Shown here one piece after another: positions 1-5,551 of a DNA stretch of 11,578 nt. The first letter of the stretch is position 1; each line of letters opens with the position of its first letter. This DNA comes from an uncultured Oscillospiraceae bacterium. GTDB lineage: Bacteria > Bacillota > Clostridia > Oscillospirales > Oscillospiraceae. The notes under the pieces are model-generated. The model was given only the letters and a program-made list of their open reading frames with translations. It was not told the DNA's origin and searched no databases. Made by a program: the position numbers and the translations under genes. The stretch lies in assembly GCA_934589665.1 (NCBI GenBank), contig CAKTOJ010000050.1, forward strand, positions 1 to 11,578. Reading direction: 5' to 3'.

Positions 1-2
1 AG

Positions 3-236
3 TCCAACCAGACAAACATGAACCTGAGCTTTGCCCGCTCCAACATGGCAATTTTCTTCTGCTCCAACCACTTCTCCAACGATCTGATTGACGAAAGCGT
101 TCGGCTTGTTCCGCTGGAGGAGAACATGTCGCGCTCGATCTATTTTGTGACACTCAAGGAGATGCAGAATTACCCATTGATTCACTCATTCTCGAACTTT
201 GTGCGGCATAACGCAAGCAGAACGCTGCACAGGTGA
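3..236 (+). CDS. C-terminal fragment of a probable LysR-family transcriptional regulator (5' end outside window)
   Basis: An open frame runs from the window edge to a TGA at 234-236, giving about 77 residues with no start of its own that makes sense. It looks like the end of a LysR-type effector-binding domain. There is a stretch around 'SNMAIFFCSNHFSNDLI' where the family usually has its 'G-I-all-P' strand. A 'VRLVPLEENMSRSIYFVTLKE' segment matches the usual 'l.vvpl....r.iylv.rk' pattern, and 'FSNFVRH' matches the usual final 'F.dfl' helix. The DNA-binding half lies upstream of the window, so neither target nor effector can be read. Its codons are visibly less GC-rich than those of the genes to the right. 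It converges on the ydiB-like gene and is separated from it by a strong hairpin. Another periplasmic-binding-like regulator or a remnant remains possible. Confidence 0.5.
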   Translation, partial: SNQTNMNLSFARSNMAIFFCSNHFSNDLIDESVRLVPLEENMSRSIYFVTLKEMQNYPLIHSFSNFVRHNASRTLHR

Positions 237-250
237 ACCGTATGGAAAAC

Positions 251-293
251 AGAAAAGCCGGAAGGCCCCGAAACGGGGCCTTCCGGCTTTTCT
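251..293. terminator. Bidirectional intrinsic terminator between convergent genes
   Basis: A perfect 20-bp inverted repeat (arms 251-270 and 274-293) with an AAA loop, GC-rich in the middle. An A-run on the left flank and a T-run on the right give a U-tract in either direction. It sits 15 bases after the stop of the LysR-like fragment (+) and 48 bases past the stop of the ydiB-like gene (-), so it can end both transcripts. Confidence 0.9.
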
Positions 294-340
294 GCCCACA
301 TGTCGGAGGGCAGTATGATTTTGTGACGGATGCGGGACGC

Positions 341-1189
341 TTACAGGCCGAGAGCGCCCTTGCGCATTTCTTCATACGGCGGCTCGCAGCCTGCCCAGAG
401 CTGCACCTGAAGCGCGCCCTGATTGACGACCATGCCAAGGCCATTGATCACACGGCAGCCCTTCGCCTCGGCCTCACGCAGGAAACGGGTGCGCTCCGGC
501 TTGTAGGTCGCGTCAAAGCAGATGTGGCGGCTCTGGATCAGGGAGGCGTCGACAGGCGTAAGGTTTTCCTTGCCGCTCATGCCAAGGCCGCTGAGGTTGA
601 GCAGGACGTCTGCCTTTTCGATCCCTTCGCGGATCTTTTCGTCATCGCCGAGATGGACGGCGACGGCGCTTGTGCCGAGGAACTTCTCGTTGAGCTCGGC
701 GGCCATCTGCTCGCACTTTTCCGGAATATCGCAGATGTAGATGTGCTTTGCCCCGCGGTAGACCAGCGTGTAGCACACGGACTTGCCCGCGCCGCCGGCG
801 CCCCAGACGAAATATGTCGAGTTTCCGATGTCGACGCCCTCGTCCTTGAGGGACTTGACGGCGCCCTCGCCGTCGGTATTGTAGCCCTTGAGGCGCGTTC
901 CATTTTTTACGACCGTGTTGATCGCACCCATTTTGGCCGCCAGCTCGTCGATCTCGTCCATATACTGCATGGCCGCTTCCTTGTTCGGCGTGGTCAGGCC
1001 GAGACCGGCGAAGTTCATGTAGCGGACGGCGTTGATGATGTCGCCGAGGTGCTCCTGATCGCACTCAACAGGGAAATAGCATGCGTCGTAGCCAATCTTC
1101 TCGTAAACGTAATTCTGCATTTTCGGGGAGACCGAGTGCTCCACCGGATTGCCCAGCAGGGCGATGAGCTTGGTATGTACAGTAATCAT
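341..1189 (-). CDS. Shikimate/quinate 5-dehydrogenase, AroE superfamily, YdiB-like
   Basis: A 282-residue member of the shikimate dehydrogenase family, which interconverts 3-dehydroshikimate and shikimate (YdiB types also act on quinate) with NAD(P). Visible residues: Ser19 and Ser21 in 'HSVSPKMQN', catalytic Lys70 in 'GLTTPNK', Asn91 in 'GAINT', Asp106 in 'GYNTDG', Rossmann loop GAGGAG at 130-135, and Gln257 in 'GLGMVVNQGA'. The 'SPKMQN' and 'G-x-x-x-P-N-K' forms match E. coli YdiB better than AroE, which has 'NVTVPFK'. The second Rossmann strand ends in Asp154 ('YICDIPEK'), which usually favours NAD over NADP. The usual 'NATP.GM' is 'NLSGLGM' here. The ATG at 1189 was chosen because homology begins there; an in-frame extension upstream would run into the aroA-like gene. 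A modest AAAGG-type ribosome site precedes it. It lies 29 bases after the aroA-like stop, so the two are co-transcribed. Family certain; substrate uncertain. Confidence 0.85.
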   Translation of the reverse strand: MITVHTKLIALLGNPVEHSVSPKMQNYVYEKIGYDACYFPVECDQEHLGDIINAVRYMNFAGLGLTTPNKEAAMQYMDEIDELAAKMGAINTVVKNGTRLKGYNTDGEGAVKSLKDEGVDIGNSTYFVWGAGGAGKSVCYTLVYRGAKHIYICDIPEKCEQMAAELNEKFLGTSAVAVHLGDDEKIREGIEKADVLLNLSGLGMSGKENLTPVDASLIQSRHICFDATYKPERTRFLREAEAKGCRVINGLGMVVNQGALQVQLWAGCEPPYEEMRKGALGL

Positions 1190-1218
1190 TTTGTATGCCT
1201 GCCTTTCTTTCTGCCCGT

Positions 1219-2523
1219 TTATTCTTCCGTTTCGATGTCCGCGCCGATGGAATTCATCACATCGAAGAAACCGGGGAAGGAAACCGACGCGCACTCGGCG
1301 TCCTTGATCTCCATTTTCCCATCCGCGATCAGGCCGCAGACCGTCATGGCCATTGCCACGCGGTGATCGTCATGGCTGTCGACCGCCGCGCCGTGGAGCG
1401 GCTTGCCGCCGTGGACCGTCATGGAGTCCGCTGTGATGTCAACCTCTGCGCCGCAGGCAGTCAGAACCTCCTGCATCACGGCCACGCGGTCTGTCTCCTT
1501 CACGCGCACGTGGGCGAGACTGCTGAAATGGGTGTCGCCCTGTGCATATGCGGCGGCAACGGAAAGCGCGGGCAGGCTGTCGGGGATAAGATTCATGTCG
1601 ATGTCGATGCCGTGGAGCGGCTTGCCGCCGCGGATTGTCATTTTATGGCCCGCAACGCCCTTTTCGATGTCCGCGCCCATGCGGATGAGAATGTCGACAA
1701 CGGCCTTGTCGCCCTGACTGTCCTCGAAGTCAAGATCAGTGATCGTCAGCTCAGACGGGGTGCACGCGGCTGCCACCAGCGGGAAGGCCACGCTCGACCA
1801 GTCGGACGCAACGAGACATTCGCATGCCTTGAGCTTCTGACCGCCCTCGACAGTATAGTGCTTATAATCCGGGGAACCCTCCACCGTGACGCCGAAGCGC
1901 TTGAGCCAGTCGATCGTAAGCTGGACATAGAGCGCCTCGAGCGGCTCGGCCACCTCGATCTCCACCTTTTCACCGGCGGGCAGCAGGGCGCTGGGGGCGA
2001 GCAGGCCGGAAATATGCTGGCTGTTGAAGCCCGGCAGGTGGCAGACGCCGCCATGGATCGGGCCGTGGATCACCAGCGGTGGGCAGTCGCAGTTCGGACG
2101 GGTGTGGATGCAGGTCGCGCCGAGCTCGAGCAGAGCGTCCGTCTCGTGGCGCCACGGACGGCGGCGGATCTGCTCGTCGCCGGTGATGACGACGCAGCCG
2201 TCGGTGATGAGAGAGGAAAGACCGACGGTGAAGCTGGTCGTCGTGCCGGAATTCATGGTGTCGATCACATTTTCAGGGGTCTTGAGCTTGCCGTTGAGGC
2301 CGTACACCGTCCATGTGTTCTCCGCCTCGTTGACGTCGACCCTTGCGCCGAAGGCGCGCGCGACCGCCAGCGCGGCCAGACCGTCCTTTGAGGGCAGCGG
2401 GTTGTGCACCACCGTCGTACCCTCCGCCAGAGCGCCGAAGAGCACCGCACGGATTGTCCCGCTCTTGGAGCCGGGGACAGCGATCTTTCCGGAGACCTTT
2501 CCTTTATGAGCGTAAGCTTTCAC
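1219..2523 (-). CDS. aroA: EPSP synthase family enolpyruvyl transferase (AroA-like, divergent active site)
   Basis: A 434-residue protein of normal EPSP synthase length (E. coli 427); the family transfers enolpyruvate from PEP to shikimate-3-phosphate. It starts at a GTG (2523) eight bases after a perfect GGGAGG; an upstream extension in frame has no family similarity. Retained family residues (E. coli number in brackets): Lys20 (22), Ser21 (23), Arg25 (27), the 'NSGT' loop 91-94, Arg122 in 'RRRP' (124), Ser168-Gln169 (170-171), Tyr199 (200), Asp315 (313), Lys342-Glu343 (340-341), Arg346 (344), His387-Arg388 (385-386). Changed: Ser97 for Arg100, Asn167 for Ser169, His338 for Asn336, Val414 for Lys411. 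Two internal units carry the same 'GGKPLHG' heptapeptide (299-305, 372-378), encoded by an identical 21-base stretch. First gene of a two-gene operon, divergent from the LacI-type gene. The family is clear; ordinary EPSP synthase activity is less certain because PEP- and S3P-contact residues are replaced. Confidence 0.85.
   Translation of the reverse strand: MKAYAHKGKVSGKIAVPGSKSGTIRAVLFGALAEGTTVVHNPLPSKDGLAALAVARAFGARVDVNEAENTWTVYGLNGKLKTPENVIDTMNSGTTTSFTVGLSSLITDGCVVITGDEQIRRRPWRHETDALLELGATCIHTRPNCDCPPLVIHGPIHGGVCHLPGFNSQHISGLLAPSALLPAGEKVEIEVAEPLEALYVQLTIDWLKRFGVTVEGSPDYKHYTVEGGQKLKACECLVASDWSSVAFPLVAAACTPSELTITDLDFEDSQGDKAVVDILIRMGADIEKGVAGHKMTIRGGKPLHGIDIDMNLIPDSLPALSVAAAYAQGDTHFSSLAHVRVKETDRVAVMQEVLTACGAEVDITADSMTVHGGKPLHGAAVDSHDDHRVAMAMTVCGLIADGKMEIKDAECASVSFPGFFDVMNSIGADIETEE
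1391..1630 (-). repeat. Pair of identical 21-base direct repeats inside the aroA-like gene
   Basis: Positions 1391-1411 and 1610-1630 are identical and encode the heptapeptide GGKPLHG in two structurally repeated units of the protein. EPSP synthases are built of repeated beta-alpha units, so protein-level similarity is expected, but identical DNA over 21 bases is more than is needed. The coordinates given span both copies and the unique sequence between them. Confidence 0.7.
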
Positions 2524-2557
2524 AATCGTTTCCTCCCGCAAGAAGTATTCTGAAATT

Positions 2558-2575
2558 TGTGAAATATTTTTCACA
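2558..2575. promoter_or_regulatory. Palindromic operator candidate at the aroA-like transcription start
   Basis: TGTGAAATATTTTTCACA: two 7-base arms, TGTGAAA and TTTCACA, around a 4-base centre. It lies just downstream of the proposed minus-strand -10 box, over the expected transcript start, where a bound repressor would block the aroA-like operon. The neighbouring LacI-type protein is the natural candidate, although the site lacks the central CG typical of LacI-family operators. Confidence 0.5.
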
Positions 2576-2582
2576 TTTGTAT

Positions 2583-2610
2583 AGTTTAACGTGAAAAATT
2601 TTCTTGTCAA
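2583..2610 (-). promoter_or_regulatory. Promoter of the aroA-like/ydiB-like operon
   Basis: Read on the minus strand: a perfect TTGACA (-35) at 2605-2610, 16 bases, then TAAACT (-10, four of six consensus bases) at 2583-2588. The start would fall near 2576, leaving a leader of about 50 bases with GGGAGG just before the GTG start. The -35 overlaps that of the divergent LacI-type promoter. Confidence 0.6.
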
Positions 2611-2637
2611 CTCCTTTTTTGTGCAGTATAGTATAAT
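2604..2637 (+). promoter_or_regulatory. Promoter of the LacI-family regulator gene
   Basis: TTGTCA (-35) at 2604-2609, a 17-base spacer, then TATAGT (-10) at 2627-2632, overlapping a perfect TATAAT at 2632-2637. Transcription would start around 2640, about 30 bases before the ATG. The -35 shares five bases with the oppositely directed -35 of the aroA-like operon. Confidence 0.65.
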
Positions 2638-2669
2638 GCATACAGGCTTTCGGAAAGGACGGCTCACGG

Positions 2670-3734
2670 ATGAAGAAAATTACGATGCAGACAGTTGCCG
2701 CCCGCGCGGGCGTTTCCGTTGCGACCGTATCGCGGGTATTCAACGGCAACGAGCGGGTCGATCCCGCGATCATACAGCGTGTGCGCGCGGCCGCGCAGGA
2801 GCTTGGCTACCGTCCCACGGTCAACCCGACGCTGCTGGCTGAAAAGGCGCAGCAGATCGCGCTGATCGTACCGACAATCGAAAATTCGTATTATTCGTCG
2901 ATCGCAACCGGCGTGATCGACGCCGCGCGGCAGAACGGACACAGAGTCACGGTACTGCTCTCCGGCGCGGCGCACGAGCAGGAGGTGAAGTGCCTGTCCG
3001 AGCTGAACGGAACGGGCATCATCGGCATCATCTATGCCTGCCGGAGCGGGAGGATGCTGCTCGAGGGCCTGCCCGGCCTGCAAAGCATCCCCATGGTCAT
3101 CGCGGCCCGCCGCTGCGTGAAACCCGGTGTTCCGCATATCTACGCCGACAATGAAAAAGCCGGCTATCTTGCCACAAAATACCTGCTCCGGCTGAAAAAA
3201 CGGCGCATTGCGCTCTTCCTGAACTTCTGGACCAGCGACATCAAAGACTACCAGTCCTTCCTCCGCGTTCCTCCGCCGCTGCGCGGTGCATTTACCGCCT
3301 ATGACCGCTATGACGGCTATTGCCGCGCGCTGTATGAAGCGGGGATTTCCCCCGATCCGTCTCTGATCTTTTTCGGAGGCTACAGCCATGAGGACGGCTT
3401 TCGCGGGGCCGAGGCGCTGCTTTCGGGCAACACAGAGTTTGACGCGGTGCTCACGCCAAACGACCAGTTTGCCACGGGATTGATCCATATGCTCAGCCGT
3501 CAGCATATCCGCGTGCCGGAGCAGCTCTCCGTGATCTGCCTGAACGGCGGGCTGCTGTCGAACGTCGTGACGCCGCCGCTGACCTATATTGAGCAGGACA
3601 ACTACGGCCTCGGCGTGCAGGCGGCCGCGCAGCTCAACGAGCTGCTCTGCGGCCGGCCGGGGCATGACGTCAAAATGGATGTAAGCCTTGTCATCCGCGA
3701 CTCCACCGCGATGGCACCCGACGATGCGGAGTGA
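2670..3734 (+). CDS. LacI-family transcriptional regulator
   Basis: A 354-residue cytoplasmic DNA-binding protein. Residues 4-24 form the classic LacI helix-turn-helix ('MQTVAARAGVSVATVSRVFNG'), followed by 'ERVDPAIIQRVRAAAQELGYRP'. A hinge ('LLAEKA') and a type-1 periplasmic-binding-like effector domain follow, beginning 'IALIVPTIENSYYSSIATG' and containing the family's 'DAVLTPNDQFATG' and 'PPLTYIEQD' segments. Length is slightly above the usual 330-340, with an extra proline-containing segment near residues 200-212. A GGAAAGGA ribosome site at 2652-2659 sits 10 bases before the ATG. It is divergent from the aroA-like/ydiB-like operon and shares its promoter region, so repression of that operon and autoregulation are the obvious guess. 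The effector cannot be read from sequence; sugars are usual for the family, and a shikimate-pathway compound would be novel. Confidence 0.9.
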   Translation: MKKITMQTVAARAGVSVATVSRVFNGNERVDPAIIQRVRAAAQELGYRPTVNPTLLAEKAQQIALIVPTIENSYYSSIATGVIDAARQNGHRVTVLLSGAAHEQEVKCLSELNGTGIIGIIYACRSGRMLLEGLPGLQSIPMVIAARRCVKPGVPHIYADNEKAGYLATKYLLRLKKRRIALFLNFWTSDIKDYQSFLRVPPPLRGAFTAYDRYDGYCRALYEAGISPDPSLIFFGGYSHEDGFRGAEALLSGNTEFDAVLTPNDQFATGLIHMLSRQHIRVPEQLSVICLNGGLLSNVVTPPLTYIEQDNYGLGVQAAAQLNELLCGRPGHDVKMDVSLVIRDSTAMAPDDAE

Positions 3735-3750
3735 CGGCGCGGACGGCTCT

Positions 3751-3773
3751 GCAAGGTGGGAAATCCCACTTGC
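3751..3773. promoter_or_regulatory. Inverted repeat overlapping the -35 box of the HerA-like gene
   Basis: GCAAGGTGGG and CCCACTTGC pair over nine positions with one bulged G and an AAAT loop. No T-run follows, so it is a poor terminator for the upstream regulator gene. Its right end overlaps the downstream promoter's TTGCGC, so it may be an operator. Confidence 0.4.
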
Positions 3774-3798
3774 GCCCCACGGCGTGGTCCTTTATAAT
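3770..3798 (+). promoter_or_regulatory. Promoter of the HerA-like ATPase gene
   Basis: TTGCGC (-35) at 3770-3775, 17 bases, perfect TATAAT (-10) at 3793-3798. The start would be near 3805, leaving a short leader with GGAGG at 3821-3825, eight bases before the ATG. Confidence 0.7.
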
Positions 3799-3833
3799 AC
3801 TGCCATTGAATCAAAACAACGGAGGACGGCACA

Positions 3834-5495
3834 ATGTACGAAAATGGTAAGATCTACATGGGCCTCGCGGGCGAAGAGCGCGTGGAGCTCGCTTTGAATA
3901 TGTGCAACCGCCACGGCCTGATTGCCGGCGCGAGCGGCACAGGCAAGACCATCACGATGAAGGTGATGGCAGAGGGCTTCTCCGATGCGGGTGTACCAGT
4001 ATTCCTGTGCGATGTCAAGGGCGATGTGGCCGGCATCTGCGCGAGCGGCGTGAGCAGCGAGGGGATGGAGACGCGCATCGACAAATTCGGCCTGCGCGGC
4101 AGCTTTGCCTATCAAGGCTATCCGACGACCTTCTGGGACATCTACCAGACTGGCGGCCATGCCGTCCGGGCGACGGTGAGCGATATGGGACCAGAGCTGC
4201 TCTCCCGTATCCTCGGCCTGACGCCTGCGCAGGAGGGAATTCTGCACATTGTTTTCCGCATTGCGGACGATAAGGGTCTGCTGCTCATCGACCTCAAGGA
4301 TCTGCGCGCGATGCTCAACTATGTCAATGAGCACCGCGCGGAGTATATGATGTCCTACGGCAACATTACGCCGCAGTCCGTCGCGGCGATCCTGCGCGCG
4401 CTGCTGCCGCTTGAGCAGCAGGGCGGCGAGCTATTCTTCGGTGAGCCCGCGCTGGATATCCGCGACTGGATGCGCACCGACGCGCAGGGGCGCGGCATGG
4501 TCAATGTGCTCGACTGTGTGAAGCTGGTGCAGAACCCGACGCTCTATGCGAGCTTTCTGCTCTGGATGCTCTCGGAGCTGTTTGAGAGCCTGCCCGAGGC
4601 GGGCGACCTTGAAAAGCCGAAGCTCGTATTTTTCTTCGACGAGGCGCATACGCTCTTCCGCGGCGCGCCGGCGGTGCTCGTGCAGAAGATCGAGCAGACC
4701 GTCAAGCTCATCCGCTCCAAGGGTGTGGGCGTGTTCTTCGTGACGCAGAGTCCAAGTGACATTCCCGACACGGTGCTCGCGCAGCTCTCCAACCGCGTGC
4801 AGCACGCGCTGCGCGCCTATACGCCCGCCGAGCTCAAGGCCGTCCGCGTCGCGGCGCAGGCGTTCCGAGCCAATCCCGCGTTTCATGCCGAGGACGCCAT
4901 CATGGAGCTGGGTGTGGGCGAGGCGCTGACTTCGTTCCTTGATGAGAAGGGTGTGCCGGGGATCGTGCAGCGCACGAAGATCATCTGCCCGCAGAGCCTG
5001 ATGGGCGCGCCGGAGCCGATGGCCCGCGCAAAGACCATGCTCCACGACGGCATGGAGAAGTATGACGACTATGTGGATAATGTTTCCGCCTACGAGGTCC
5101 TTACCGAGCAGGCGGATGCCGCCGCGCTGGCCAAGGAGCAGGAAGCGGAGCGCATCGCGCAGGAGAAAGCGACAGCAGAAGCGGAGAAGCATCGCGCCAA
5201 GGAGGAAGCCGCCGAGGAAAAGCGCCGCCAGAAGCTGGAGGATGAAGAGCGCAAGCGTGCGCTCAAGCTCGAGGATGAGGAGCGCCGCCGGGCACTCAAG
5301 CTGGAGGACGAGGCGCGCAAAAAGGCGGAAAAGGCCGCTGAGGCCGAGCAGAAGAAGCTGGAAAAGCAGCGCGAGCGCGAAGCGGCTGCCGCAAAGAAAA
5401 AGGCGGAGCGGCTTCAGGCCAAGATCGAGACGCAGATCGTCTCCACCGGCGGCCAGCTGCTCCGACGCGGGCTTCTGGGGATTTTGAAGAAATGA
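3834..5495 (+). CDS. HerA/YjgR-type ATPase (DUF853 family) with coiled-coil tail
   Basis: A 553-residue P-loop ATPase resembling E. coli YjgR, related to the HerA/FtsK DNA translocases. The family's biochemical role is poorly known. Residues 32-39 are the Walker A motif GASGTGKT. Residues 264-272 (LVFFFDEAH) are Walker B, the DEAH belonging to the ATPase core. 'GVGVFFVTQSPSDIPDTVLAQLSNR' supplies the sensor segment, with its Gln and the Asn-Arg pair. From about residue 425 to 530 the chain is almost entirely Ala, Glu, Lys, Arg and Gln: a long charged coiled coil containing three 11-residue repeats. It ends in 'GGQLLRRGLLGILKK', a basic tail also seen in YjgR relatives. No signal peptide or membrane segment is visible, so it should act in the cytoplasm. 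It stands alone between its own promoter and a strong terminator. No NurA-like nuclease or defence gene accompanies it, so a HerA-NurA repair or HerA-based defence reading is not supported. Confidence 0.88.
   Translation: MYENGKIYMGLAGEERVELALNMCNRHGLIAGASGTGKTITMKVMAEGFSDAGVPVFLCDVKGDVAGICASGVSSEGMETRIDKFGLRGSFAYQGYPTTFWDIYQTGGHAVRATVSDMGPELLSRILGLTPAQEGILHIVFRIADDKGLLLIDLKDLRAMLNYVNEHRAEYMMSYGNITPQSVAAILRALLPLEQQGGELFFGEPALDIRDWMRTDAQGRGMVNVLDCVKLVQNPTLYASFLLWMLSELFESLPEAGDLEKPKLVFFFDEAHTLFRGAPAVLVQKIEQTVKLIRSKGVGVFFVTQSPSDIPDTVLAQLSNRVQHALRAYTPAELKAVRVAAQAFRANPAFHAEDAIMELGVGEALTSFLDEKGVPGIVQRTKIICPQSLMGAPEPMARAKTMLHDGMEKYDDYVDNVSAYEVLTEQADAAALAKEQEAERIAQEKATAEAEKHRAKEEAAEEKRRQKLEDEERKRALKLEDEERRRALKLEDEARKKAEKAAEAEQKKLEKQREREAAAAKKKAERLQAKIETQIVSTGGQLLRRGLLGILKK
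5232..5330 (+). repeat. Three in-frame 33-base tandem repeats (coiled-coil hendecads)
   Basis: Units at 5232-5264, 5265-5297 and 5298-5330 encode KLEDEERKRAL, KLEDEERRRAL and a decayed KLEDEARKKAE. They lie in the charged tail of the HerA-like ATPase. An 11-residue period fits a hendecad coiled coil, and copy number could vary between strains. Confidence 0.85.
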
Positions 5496-5496
5496 G

Positions 5497-5532
5497 AAAA
5501 AGCGATGCCTGTGGGAACAGGCATCGCTTTTT
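5497..5532. terminator. Bidirectional intrinsic terminator
   Basis: A perfect 15-bp stem (5497-5511 with 5518-5532) and a six-base loop, with five A on the left and five T on the right. It begins one base after the HerA-like stop and lies 19 bases beyond the stop of the oppositely oriented ApgM-like gene, so it serves both. Confidence 0.92.
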
Positions 5533-5551
5533 ATTGGATGTGACAGTGGCT

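Noticed and set aside
233..2509. Long open frames on the + strand opposite the ydiB-like and aroA-like genes (up to about 390 residues)
   Set aside because: They are antisense shadows of GC-rich coding sequence. Their translations lack family similarity and the minus-strand proteins have full-length motifs and ribosome sites.
2558..2575. CRP-like TGTGA...TCACA site
   Set aside because: The spacing between half-sites is eight, not the six of the CRP site, and cAMP-CRP control is not expected in Clostridia. Kept only as a generic palindrome/operator candidate.
2664..3665. 333-residue minus-strand frame opposite the LacI-family gene
   Set aside because: Antisense shadow. The + strand has a textbook helix-turn-helix and effector domain with promoter and ribosome site.
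5232..5330. 33-base repeats as a CRISPR-like array
   Set aside because: The units abut with no spacers, are in frame with a coding sequence, and encode coiled-coil heptad/hendecad residues.
3834..5495. HerA-like ATPase as part of a defence or HerA-NurA repair system
   Set aside because: No nuclease, sirtuin, methyltransferase or other partner gene is adjacent. The gene is flanked by its own promoter and a strong terminator, and the sequence fits the YjgR family.
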